Source: Methanomicrobiales archaeon (GTDB lineage: Archaea > Halobacteriota > Syntropharchaeia > Alkanophagales > Methanospirareceae). From it: a stretch of 11,230 nucleotides of DNA. Location: assembly GCA_003160755.1 (NCBI GenBank), contig QEXZ01000041.1:1-11230 (forward strand), given 5' to 3'. Below, in pieces: positions 1 to 4,847 of the stretch (within the stretch, counting starts at the first letter, position 1; each line of letters starts with the position of its first letter). Made by a program: the position numbers and the translations under genes. The notes under the pieces were generated by a model, which saw only the letters and a list, made by a program, of their open reading frames with translations, ran no database searches and was not told the DNA's origin.

Positions 1-181
1 CCGTCCATTTTGTTTTATCGTAGCGATATGTCTGCTCAGTCATTGTAGTCTCGTTTTTAAGACGACCCATAATGATTGAGTATTGTTTGCCTTCGTGTTC
101 TCTCGTTACCCGTCTGAAACTATCTGGCTGAAAATCATCTGGCGATTTTAATCTGCATGCGTGTTCATTTGGATATGGCAT
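1..181 (-). CDS. Phage prohead protease-like protein, N-terminal part (runs off left edge)
   Basis: An open frame starts at ATG 181 and is still open at position 1, so only about 60 residues are visible. The protein begins MPYPNEHACRL and continues with a PDDF, an FRRV and a GRLK motif, then TEQTYRYDKTKWT. This pattern of NEHACR, then an R-rich strand, then an YRYPK-like W motif is known to me from phage head proteins, often at an end of prohead proteases or related head-maturation proteins. The catalytic part, if present, would lie outside the window. A TATA box centred about 26 nt upstream predicts a leaderless transcript, and no Shine-Dalgarno is present. Position after portal and MuF genes fits the usual portal, head protein, protease order. 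The family assignment comes from memory of the motif; which protease clan cannot be told. Confidence 0.7.
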   Translation of the reverse strand, partial: MPYPNEHACRLKSPDDFQPDSFRRVTREHEGKQYSIIMGRLKNETTMTEQTYRYDKTKWT

Positions 182-200
182 GTATAAATTTAATATAAAG

Positions 201-212
201 GGCATATATAAG
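201..212 (-). promoter_or_regulatory. Archaeal TATA box for the protease-like gene
   Basis: The minus strand reads CTTATATATGCC. Its centre lies 26-27 nt before the ATG at 181, which is the usual archaeal TATA-to-start distance. Transcription would begin on or next to the start codon. There is no GGAG-type element before the ATG, which agrees with a leaderless mRNA. Confidence 0.6.
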
Positions 213-229
213 ATTTTATCGTAAATCGA

Positions 230-304
230 TACCAAGGACTGAATTTGAACCAGCAGTCTCCGGGATATGAGCCCGATGAGTTAACTTGTTTTCCCTATTC
301 TGCT
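230..304 (-). tRNA. tRNA-Met(CAU)-like sequence with a degenerate 5' half
   Basis: On the minus strand the 3' two thirds fold like a tRNA. The anticodon arm has stem TCGGG/CCCGG around loop CTCATAT, giving anticodon CAT with U33 and A37. A five-base variable loop AGACT follows. The T arm is GCTGG-TTCAAAT-TCAGT, five pairs of which two are G-U. The 3' acceptor strand would be CCTTGGT with discriminator A, and no encoded CCA follows. The 5' half is poor: the D stem makes about three pairs, the D loop lacks GG, and the 5' acceptor strand AGCAGAA pairs with only about four of seven bases. It may be a decayed viral tRNA, a captured 3' tRNA fragment (attachment-site style), or an unusual functional tRNA. 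A chance match is less likely given the contiguous anticodon and T arms. Confidence 0.4.
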
Positions 305-426
305 GATGAATTTACCATTTCTTCTTCTTTTATTATTCCTCATCACAAAATCCGCAAATCTTGTAACTTATAATTTTTTGAGTCATTATGTTCCGTTTAT
401 ATTTTGATAAATCAATTATAATGGAT

Positions 427-555
427 TTAAACCCTCTTTATAATCTCACACCCCATGACGTTGAGCGCGCCCGCCATGAGTTCACGATACGCCCCCATTT
501 TGTTTAATGATGCTATAATATTGTTAAGCCCCGTGGAGGGTAGCCAAAAACACAT
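427..555 (-). CDS. Possible 42-residue protein
   Basis: ATG at 555 opens 42 codons ending in TAA at 427-429. The predicted peptide starts MCFWLPSTGLNN and continues with two short helix-like stretches (KMGAYRELMAGALNVMG) ending in IIKRV. No family is recognised. It is more GC-rich than the flanks, which is compatible with coding use. The start has no Shine-Dalgarno. TATA-like sequences lie upstream, but the nearest is centred only about 19 nt away and the strong one at 641-648 would give a leader of about 60 nt. It may instead be part of an untranslated RNA. Confidence 0.3.
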   Translation of the reverse strand: MCFWLPSTGLNNIIASLNKMGAYRELMAGALNVMGCEIIKRV

Positions 556-568
556 CGTTGTATCTTTG

Positions 569-598
569 AATATAAATATTACGTTGAGTGTTTATATT
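569..598. repeat. Inverted repeat with TATA-like arms
   Basis: AATATAAA at 569-576 is the exact reverse complement of TTTATATT at 591-598, with a 14-nt spacer. The arms resemble TATA boxes facing both ways. It could be a regulator binding site or only a result of AT-rich sequence. Confidence 0.35.
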
Positions 599-640
599 TG
601 GACGGGTCACACGGGGCGCAATTTACAATTAAAATATGAG

Positions 641-648
641 TATATAAA
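641..648 (-). promoter_or_regulatory. TATA box after the 61-residue gene
   Basis: The minus strand reads GGTTTATATACTC immediately after the TGA of the gene at 653-838. The core TTTATATA is as good as the boxes at the convincing leaderless genes. The predicted start of transcription is near 618, where no start codon is found, so the transcript would have a leader of about 60 nt before the 42-residue ORF or would be non-coding. Confidence 0.45.
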
Positions 649-652
649 CCTT

Positions 653-838
653 TCACTCCTCAATATCGAGCCCTTCGCGTTCTATAAACTTTCGTACTGC
701 ACGAACTTCTCTCGAGCCGCCATTATCTTCTTCAAATAATTCCCCGAGTTCTTTTGCTATTTGCGATTTGAACTTCTCAGGATAATGTTCCCGGATATAT
801 TCTTTTTCCTCTTCCGAGAGATGCTTTCCGCTTACCAT
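653..838 (-). CDS. Small helix-turn-helix-like protein (61 aa)
   Basis: The protein starts MVSGKHLSEEEKEYIREHY. The segment at residues 7-35 (LSEEE..YIRE.Y......IAKELG) matches the general look of homeodomain-like or SANT-like helix-turn-helix units in which an acidic first helix is followed by an IA..LG recognition region. The rest, to FIEREGLDIEE, is charged and helical. It probably binds DNA, perhaps as a viral regulator or an accessory packaging factor; nothing shows which. GGAGAAATAAGA precedes the ATG, a good Shine-Dalgarno. It is the last gene of the cluster running from 4532 or further upstream, two bases after the gene at 841-975. Confidence 0.75.
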   Translation of the reverse strand: MVSGKHLSEEEKEYIREHYPEKFKSQIAKELGELFEEDNGGSREVRAVRKFIEREGLDIEE

Positions 839-840
839 TC

Positions 841-975
841 TTATTTCTCCAATATTATAAGTTGCGGGACTGCACCGCTATTATCAACCGAAGCACGATA
901 TTTTTTAAGCATTCTATTTATTTCTATCGCGTGTATCTTCAATAGTTCAAGTAAATCTTCACGGTCAGAGCTCAT
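841..975 (-). CDS. Hypothetical helical protein (44 aa)
   Basis: ATG at 975 opens 44 codons ending in TAA at 841-843. The peptide begins MSSDREDLLELLKIHAIEIN and ends GAVPQLIILEK. It is a charged amphipathic helix followed by a short hydrophobic end; no family is recognised. GAGGGGGCAATA precedes the ATG, a strong Shine-Dalgarno. The upstream gene stops in the same TAATG junction, so the two are translationally coupled, and the next gene begins two bases after this stop. Those junctions, rather than homology, are the main evidence that it is real. Confidence 0.65.
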   Translation of the reverse strand: MSSDREDLLELLKIHAIEINRMLKKYRASVDNSGAVPQLIILEK

Positions 976-1115
976 TATTGCCCCCTCATAAGTCTTATAT
1001 TGACAATCTTTTCCTCTTTTGTCTTTTCTTCGTTTGCCATTTCTACGACTTCGTTTATGTTATCCGCGTTAAGCGGTATTGTTCTTTCTTTAGCAAGAGT
1101 TACTTGCCATTTCAT
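975..1115 (-). CDS. Hypothetical small protein (46 aa)
   Basis: ATG at 1115 lies four bases after the TAA of the MuF-type head gene. The peptide starts MKWQVTLAKERTIPLNADNI, has a Glu/Lys-rich middle, and ends KIVNIRLMRGQ. Its TAA shares one base with the ATG of the next gene (TAATG). A second strand-like end and a helical centre suggest a compact alpha/beta fold, but no family is recognised. The ribosome site is weak, so translation probably depends on termination of the upstream gene. Confidence 0.6.
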   Translation of the reverse strand: MKWQVTLAKERTIPLNADNINEVVEMANEEKTKEEKIVNIRLMRGQ

Positions 1116-1119
1116 TTTT

Positions 1120-2796
1120 TTATTTTGCTTTTTCAATCACCGGAGAATACGAACAGCGACAATTGCCACACCAAGTACATTTACCATCTCTCCGCACAAA
1201 TAAAGTATGATATTTTTCTAATTCCACACAGAATACTAAATCATAATAATCTATCTCCTGAATTTTTATGCCCGTTTTGGCGATTATAGAAGTTTGCGCA
1301 TAGCATTCCCGTATAAACCATATATTATGATTTATGGTATAATCACCATTTCTAAAGGATATGGTTTTGCCTTTTATTTTAGAAAGATAGTAAGAAGGAC
1401 GCCGCCCAACTTTTATTAAAAGTTCACCAATATCGTCCGCCATCCTCTTTGAAGAAGTCGTATATATGATTTCGTCTCTAAAATTACCATTTTTAAACGG
1501 TTTGCCTTTTCTTTGATGTCCATCACCGAGTATAAAAGCATCAAGAAAGATACGTATTTGCTCAGCAGAAAGATTTTTGATTTCGTCAGGTACATATTTC
1601 TCATGTGCCTTACCAAATTGTTTAAGATAGTCATACAATCTCTTATCGTGAAATGTTATTCCCTCCTTATTACGGTTTACATTAACATCTAACCTCTCTG
1701 CTATTTCATATATCTTCCAATATGTCTCTTCGTGTGCGTGTATATCCTGAGAGATACCGATACGCCATCCATGTGTTTCTGGTGTTGAAACGATATACCC
1801 TTCGCTTAACCAGAAGCCCATAAAAGCACAAAAAGCCTCTGTCTTCAGGTCCTTGCCATTAATATTTATAGTTCCCCTCGCTTCACCTTGCCATTGAGAA
1901 GAACGATAGAATCGGGTTTCTGAAAGAATATTTTTTGCAGATATAAATTCCCAATATCGTTTTTTTGTATGTTTACGTTCCCTCCGTAAGCAAAACATAT
2001 CATGGTCTGGAGTTACGCACAGACTAAAATTACGGGAAACGAACTCAAACATTTTATCTTGATGATGAGAAATCAAATTAATGACTTTAACATATTCAAG
2101 GTTGAAGGTTACAGGATTGAGCGAAAGAACCATATCCCCTTTCTTAATATCCGAAATCGTTTTAAAACCTTCTTTAGTATAGGCCTCCGTATCTTTTGAA
2201 TATGAATTAGGATGAATGGGTATCTCGGGCACTTCACTAAAAGCCATGGTTTGATTACAATATGGAGCACATATTTCACATGGATCCGCAGCACATAAAA
2301 TCTTTATCTTCTTTACATCGTTTGCTTTGTATCTTGCCATGCTGCCTGCGCTCTGGATACGTGCCACCTCTGTTCGGGCTATTTTTACCATGCTTCTGCC
2401 TTCTTCTTGCATTATTTTGTTTAAATCGTAGGCGATAGTTCCTTTACCGAGTTTTTTACCCCCGATAGCTGAAACTGGTTTTCCTTCTCTGAGTCCGTCC
2501 CTTATCGTTTTGAACACGTTTTCGCGGGTCTGCCCAGTATGCGTTTTGAGCCACGGTACTTCTTTACCATGGATTACGCTCGCCCCTTTACGGTATAATA
2601 ATTCACCATATCCCTTTGAATATTCCAATGCCTCCTTCTGCACAAGGTCAAATGAAATGCCAATATCAAGTAGCTTGTGAGCATTTAAATCTCCTGCAAT
2701 ATGTGCACGTGCAGCGTTGTTGCGTGCTGCTGTTGCTATGTCCCGCTGGTATTTATCCATTGCCGCGGTTATTGCTCTTTCGGTTTTAGATTTCAT
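1120..2796 (-). CDS. Mu gpF / SPP1 gp7-type minor head protein, interrupted by an intein
   Basis: The 558-residue product is a head morphogenesis protein split by an intein. Extein residues 1-197 include a helical N-terminus, a REGKPVSAIG segment near 103-112, KIARTEVARIQSAGS at 138-152, and then CAADPCEICAPYC at 168-180. The motif ends HPN at 195-197 and resumes after the intein at CRC (546-548). Joined, these give the family's DxxCxxC...HPNCRC metal-site signature. The spliced protein would be 210 residues, short but within reach of MuF-type proteins. Proteins of this family sit at the portal in the capsid and act in head assembly or DNA delivery. The gene starts in an ATGA overlap with the 49-residue gene before it and lies downstream of the portal, the usual order. 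Without splicing the metal motif would be broken, so the intein must be active for normal function. Confidence 0.85.
   Translation of the reverse strand: MKSKTERAITAAMDKYQRDIATAARNNAARAHIAGDLNAHKLLDIGISFDLVQKEALEYSKGYGELLYRKGASVIHGKEVPWLKTHTGQTRENVFKTIRDGLREGKPVSAIGGKKLGKGTIAYDLNKIMQEEGRSMVKIARTEVARIQSAGSMARYKANDVKKIKILCAADPCEICAPYCNQTMAFSEVPEIPIHPNSYSKDTEAYTKEGFKTISDIKKGDMVLSLNPVTFNLEYVKVINLISHHQDKMFEFVSRNFSLCVTPDHDMFCLRRERKHTKKRYWEFISAKNILSETRFYRSSQWQGEARGTININGKDLKTEAFCAFMGFWLSEGYIVSTPETHGWRIGISQDIHAHEETYWKIYEIAERLDVNVNRNKEGITFHDKRLYDYLKQFGKAHEKYVPDEIKNLSAEQIRIFLDAFILGDGHQRKGKPFKNGNFRDEIIYTTSSKRMADDIGELLIKVGRRPSYYLSKIKGKTISFRNGDYTINHNIWFIRECYAQTSIIAKTGIKIQEIDYYDLVFCVELEKYHTLFVRRDGKCTWCGNCRCSYSPVIEKAK
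1162..2205 (-). mobile_element. Intein with LAGLIDADG homing endonuclease in the MuF-type head protein
   Basis: Residues 198-545 of the head protein form a 348-residue intein. Splicing block A is SYSKDTEAYT, followed by IKKGDMVLSLNP. Block B is VTPDHDMFC with the TxxH pattern (T262, H265). The end block is YYDLVFCVELEKYHTLFV followed by CTWCGN and the +1 Cys of the extein. The first residue is Ser, a known alternative to Cys, and the penultimate residue is Gly where His is usual. The endonuclease shows the two dodecapeptide-like motifs MGFWLSEG (about 326-333) and DAFILGDG (about 419-426), with acidic residues E332 and D425. It should cleave intein-free alleles of this gene and spread by repair. 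All splicing residues appear present, so it is likely active despite the Gly. Confidence 0.87.
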
Positions 2797-2942
2797 ATTA
2801 AGCTGCTATTGCAAAATCCATTGTCGAGAATATAGTTTCTCCATTCCGCAATGTTCAGTGTGCTGCCACATAAGCACTGCGTTTTTCGCCTTCCGCAATA
2901 TGTGCAGATGGCATCCATATCTTCTGCCGTTGTTTCGTTCAT
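2793..2942 (-). CDS. Small CxxC/CxC zinc-binding-like protein (49 aa)
   Basis: ATG at 2942 opens 49 codons; the TGA overlaps the ATG of the MuF gene in an ATGA junction. The peptide begins MNETTAEDMDAICTYCG and has Cys at 13, 16, 23, 25 and 44, the first four forming CxxC-x6-CxC, enough for a small zinc knuckle. The rest is LNIAEWRNYILDNGF. The frame is closed directly upstream by TAA, so this is the first possible start. AAAGGAAC lies a little far upstream as a ribosome site. No family is recognised. Its tight coupling to the head gene suggests a role near assembly, but that is inference. Confidence 0.6.
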   Translation of the reverse strand: MNETTAEDMDAICTYCGRRKTQCLCGSTLNIAEWRNYILDNGFCNSSLI

Positions 2943-2962
2943 ATTTTATGATAGTGTTCCTT

Positions 2963-3202
2963 TTATGTCTCTTGTTTTTCCTCCTTTTGTTTAAAGCATA
3001 AGCATTTTCCAGTCAGATTGTCATTCTCATCTAATTCAAGACGAGTTTCTTTGCATCCGCATCTCCCATTCCTTTTTTTGTGAATACATTCCCGTATCTT
3101 GCATGGTAATGGAGTAATTTGCGGGTAGCGTACTAATGCCCTATAATAGATTTTGCCTCTTACGACTTTTTTGTGCGCTTCGTTTTTGTTATATGTAAAC
3201 AT
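2963..3202 (-). CDS. Cys-rich small protein (79 aa)
   Basis: The product begins MFTYNKNEAHKKVVRGKIYY and is basic. Cys residues at 34, 39, 48, 50, 67 and 69 (C-x4-C, CGC, CLC) suggest one or two metal sites. The strand-like start (KVVRGKIYYRALVRY) recalls small phage proteins whose first half is a beta sheet, but no family is recognised. ATG at 3202 is three bases after the stop of the membrane-protein gene. It is one of several Cys-rich small proteins in this cluster. Confidence 0.65.
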   Translation of the reverse strand: MFTYNKNEAHKKVVRGKIYYRALVRYPQITPLPCKIRECIHKKRNGRCGCKETRLELDENDNLTGKCLCFKQKEEKQET

Positions 3203-3205
3203 TCT

Positions 3206-3478
3206 TTATCTTATCCAGTTCCTTATATCTTTTAGATTTAAAGTTTTCCACTGATGCCATTTCATCGAAAGCAGAAAGCCTGCGATTATCATGCCTAAGC
3301 CGTAATATTCATGTCCAGCAAAATCAAGCAAATCAAACCCCTCAAATTTAAAAAGATGCTCGAGCATTAATGAAGTACCACCGATAATTAGTAATAGTGA
3401 GCCTAACCTTCTGACATATTTATAGTATCTCTCTTTTGTTTCCTTATCCATCTTCCAGGGTAAGCTTATGCCAGTCAT
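3206..3478 (-). CDS. Small two-helix membrane protein (90 aa)
   Basis: The predicted protein has two hydrophobic stretches, LGSLLLIIGGTSLMLEHLF (about residues 25-43) and YYGLGMIIAGFLLSM (about 58-72), and ends in a basic tail (WKTLNLKDIRNWIR). It should sit in the host membrane. A holin-like role is conceivable from size and topology, yet nothing in the sequence proves it. The start chosen is ATG 3478, in an ATGA overlap with the stop of the 40-residue gene upstream and following GGGGAGGAACCC. A longer reading from ATG 3526 (adding 16 charged residues) is possible, but it overlaps the upstream frame and has a weaker ribosome site. Confidence 0.65.
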   Translation of the reverse strand: MTGISLPWKMDKETKERYYKYVRRLGSLLLIIGGTSLMLEHLFKFEGFDLLDFAGHEYYGLGMIIAGFLLSMKWHQWKTLNLKDIRNWIR

Positions 3479-3597
3479 TTCTTTTTCGGGTTCCTCCCCT
3501 GCCCTTTGCTTCTCGGTGTTGCGCATCCGCCACGTCCTGCATTATTTCTTTTTCCGCGTCCCGAACTATCTAATTTTACTTTTCCCTTTTGTGTCAA
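3475..3597 (-). CDS. Basic Gly-rich small protein with TTG start (40 aa)
   Basis: A frame beginning at TTG 3597 encodes 40 residues: MTQKGKVKLDSSGRG, then KRNNAGRGGC, and a KGQGRN-KKK end. It is strongly basic and rich in Gly and Asn. I recall short phage and archaeal proteins with this GRG..N.GRGGC...GQGR style, but cannot name a family. CAGGA stands eight bases before the TTG, and the TGA overlaps the following ATG (ATGA) as in several neighbours. Against it is the lack of an ATG or GTG start. It lies directly downstream of the HNH gene, so insertion of that element may have displaced its original start. Confidence 0.45.
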   Translation of the reverse strand: MTQKGKVKLDSSGRGKRNNAGRGGCATPRSKGQGRNPKKK

Positions 3598-3602
3598 TTG
3601 GT

Positions 3603-4532
3603 TTATCCTGCCCCCATTATCTTATTTTGAAAATAACCCATCCAATCTTCTCTTCTAAAATTAGTTTGCTGGTGACAACTTCTACAAAGTGAAATCAAAT
3701 TATCAGGATTATTATTTTTCTTATTATAATCCATATGGTGGATGCTTAAGGTATATCCTAATTCTTCTTGTGTAAATCCACATTCTTGGCAAGTATAATT
3801 ATCTCTTTCTCTGATTGTTTCTTTTAGCCCTTCTGTAAACTCTTCCCCGTATTCTTCAAATGATTTACCGCCTAACCATGCGGGATTAAGTTCCTTTTTA
3901 TGCGCGCAACCAACACATCTTATTGAACTATAACTTATTTCTTTCCCACAATCAATACAAAAATTTGGGATTAAACATCTTCCATCCTTATATCCAGAAG
4001 CGTTCTCCCCTTTCTTAATAGAATCAGGGGGCATCATCTTATCAGTATTCCATGGAATAAGTCCTTTTTTAAATTGATTCTCTCTATAGTGCCCATACAC
4101 ATAATACCTTCTTCTTCCTTTTTTATCGTATTTATCTACTAATTCGCCACATCCGCAAGCACATTCTACTTTTTCTCCCGTATGTAATTCATTTTTCCAT
4201 CTCGGATTCCGTGAGCCTTTTAAACTGTCTGATATTTGCTTAAGGGATTTATTTGTTTCTTTAGTTAATCCTTTACCCCAAGCAGGAACAGATTTAGGTT
4301 TTTGCAATGCTTTTTTCCAATATTCGGGAAGTGTTTTCGGTATGCCTCTTTTCTCAATCCCATATTCTTCCATATTACGAAGTACTGTTTGTTTTGATAC
4401 TTTAAAATGTCTGGCTATTATTATGCACCCATATTTTTTAGATAATTCTATAAGTTCGTCTTTAGGCAATATAATCTTATTAGAGGGGACAGAGCCCCTG
4501 AGATATTGTCCCTTTTTGTTTCTTTCGTTCAT
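3603..4532 (-). CDS. Free-standing HNH homing endonuclease (309 aa)
   Basis: The N-terminus has a helix-turn-helix-like region (ELSKKYG.IIIARHFKVSKQTVLRNMEEYGI, residues 28-59). Then come NUMOD-like modules with a KGLTKETN and a NPRWKNE stretch, a Cys pair cluster (CACGCGELV, 124-132), and a second zinc site (CIDCG ... CVGC, 192-209). The nuclease follows: IRERDNYTCQECG (240-252), IHHMDYNKKNNNPDNLISLC (264-283) and CRSCHQQTN. Catalytic candidates are H265/H266, N278 and H287, with structural Cys at 248, 251, 283 and 286. NPAWLGG before the domain is typical of phage HNH mobile endonucleases. The gene interrupts the row of small head-module genes, carries its own TATA box and lacks a Shine-Dalgarno, all signs of a self-contained mobile gene. 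Confidence 0.9.
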   Translation of the reverse strand: MNERNKKGQYLRGSVPSNKIILPKDELIELSKKYGCIIIARHFKVSKQTVLRNMEEYGIEKRGIPKTLPEYWKKALQKPKSVPAWGKGLTKETNKSLKQISDSLKGSRNPRWKNELHTGEKVECACGCGELVDKYDKKGRRRYYVYGHYRENQFKKGLIPWNTDKMMPPDSIKKGENASGYKDGRCLIPNFCIDCGKEISYSSIRCVGCAHKKELNPAWLGGKSFEEYGEEFTEGLKETIRERDNYTCQECGFTQEELGYTLSIHHMDYNKKNNNPDNLISLCRSCHQQTNFRREDWMGYFQNKIMGAG

Positions 4533-4553
4533 AGTATATAATAAGTTATACGA

Positions 4554-4563
4554 CTATATAAGT
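4554..4563 (-). promoter_or_regulatory. TATA box of the HNH endonuclease gene
   Basis: The minus strand reads ACTTATATAG, centred about 25-26 nt before ATG 4532. No Shine-Dalgarno precedes the ATG. A leaderless transcript starting on the A of the ATG is predicted, independent of the surrounding operon. Confidence 0.6.
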
Positions 4564-4576
4564 CTTCTTTAAGGTT

Positions 4577-4729
4577 TTACTCTTCATTCTGGTGATTATC
4601 ATTCTTCGTTTTCCCTTTACGATTGGATACTAATTCTTTGATACTCTTAATGTCTTCCTTACTTAACTTATCTCCGTTTAATTGCCCCCACGCCTTTTTT
4701 ATCGCTATTAGTATGTTATACAAAATCAT
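4577..4729 (-). CDS. Hypothetical small helical protein (50 aa)
   Basis: ATG 4729 follows GGAAGGGGAGGGAA, the strongest Shine-Dalgarno in the window, and decides the start over an ATG at 4795 lying inside the upstream gene. The protein begins MILYNILIAIKKAWGQLNGD, an amphipathic or weakly hydrophobic helix, continues LSKEDIKSIKELV and ends in a charged tail. No family is recognised. It overlaps the preceding 43-residue gene by 14 nt and is the last gene before the inserted HNH gene. Confidence 0.65.
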   Translation of the reverse strand: MILYNILIAIKKAWGQLNGDKLSKEDIKSIKELVSNRKGKTKNDNHQNEE

Positions 4730-4847
4730 TTCCCTCCCCTTCCTGTATTCCGCCAGATATGCTGTAATAATAATCATCTTCAGTGTTTTCTGCAAGGAGT
4801 TGAAAATGTGGATTGCCTGGCTCTAATATTCCTTTAATGATTATCAT
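4716..4847 (-). CDS. Hypothetical small acidic protein (43 aa)
   Basis: The ATG at 4847 overlaps the TGA of the portal gene (ATGA), and GAGGGGGAAGA precedes it. The peptide starts MIIIKGILEPGNPHFQLLAE, has a DDYYY stretch and ends GGIQEGEGNDFV. It looks strand-rich and acidic. No family is recognised. Translational coupling with the portal implies production together with head proteins. Confidence 0.6.
   Translation of the reverse strand: MIIIKGILEPGNPHFQLLAENTEDDYYYSISGGIQEGEGNDFV

Larger units (their letters stand above)
305..652. other. Mostly non-coding interval between head-gene cluster and tRNA-like/protease region
   Basis: No gene of normal size fits here on either strand. It holds a TATA box directly after the stop of the 61-residue gene (641-648), an inverted repeat of TATA-like arms (569-576 and 591-598), a possible 42-residue ORF (427-555) and, on the minus strand from ATG 386, a 17-codon reading frame with a CxxC pair (MTQKIISYKICGFCDEE) preceded by a TATA-like TTATAAT at leaderless distance. 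The last could be a remnant or a chance frame. A plus-strand frame across 455-739 has no promoter and runs into the convincing gene at 653-838, so it is not called. Confidence 0.5.

Noticed and set aside
455..739. Plus-strand frame of 94 codons
   Set aside because: It overlaps the convincing 61-residue minus-strand gene, has no Shine-Dalgarno or TATA box at a suitable distance, and all other genes are on the minus strand.
1416..1634. Minus-strand 72-codon frame inside the intein
   Set aside because: It lies in another frame of the endonuclease coding sequence, which has clear motifs; it has no start signals of its own.
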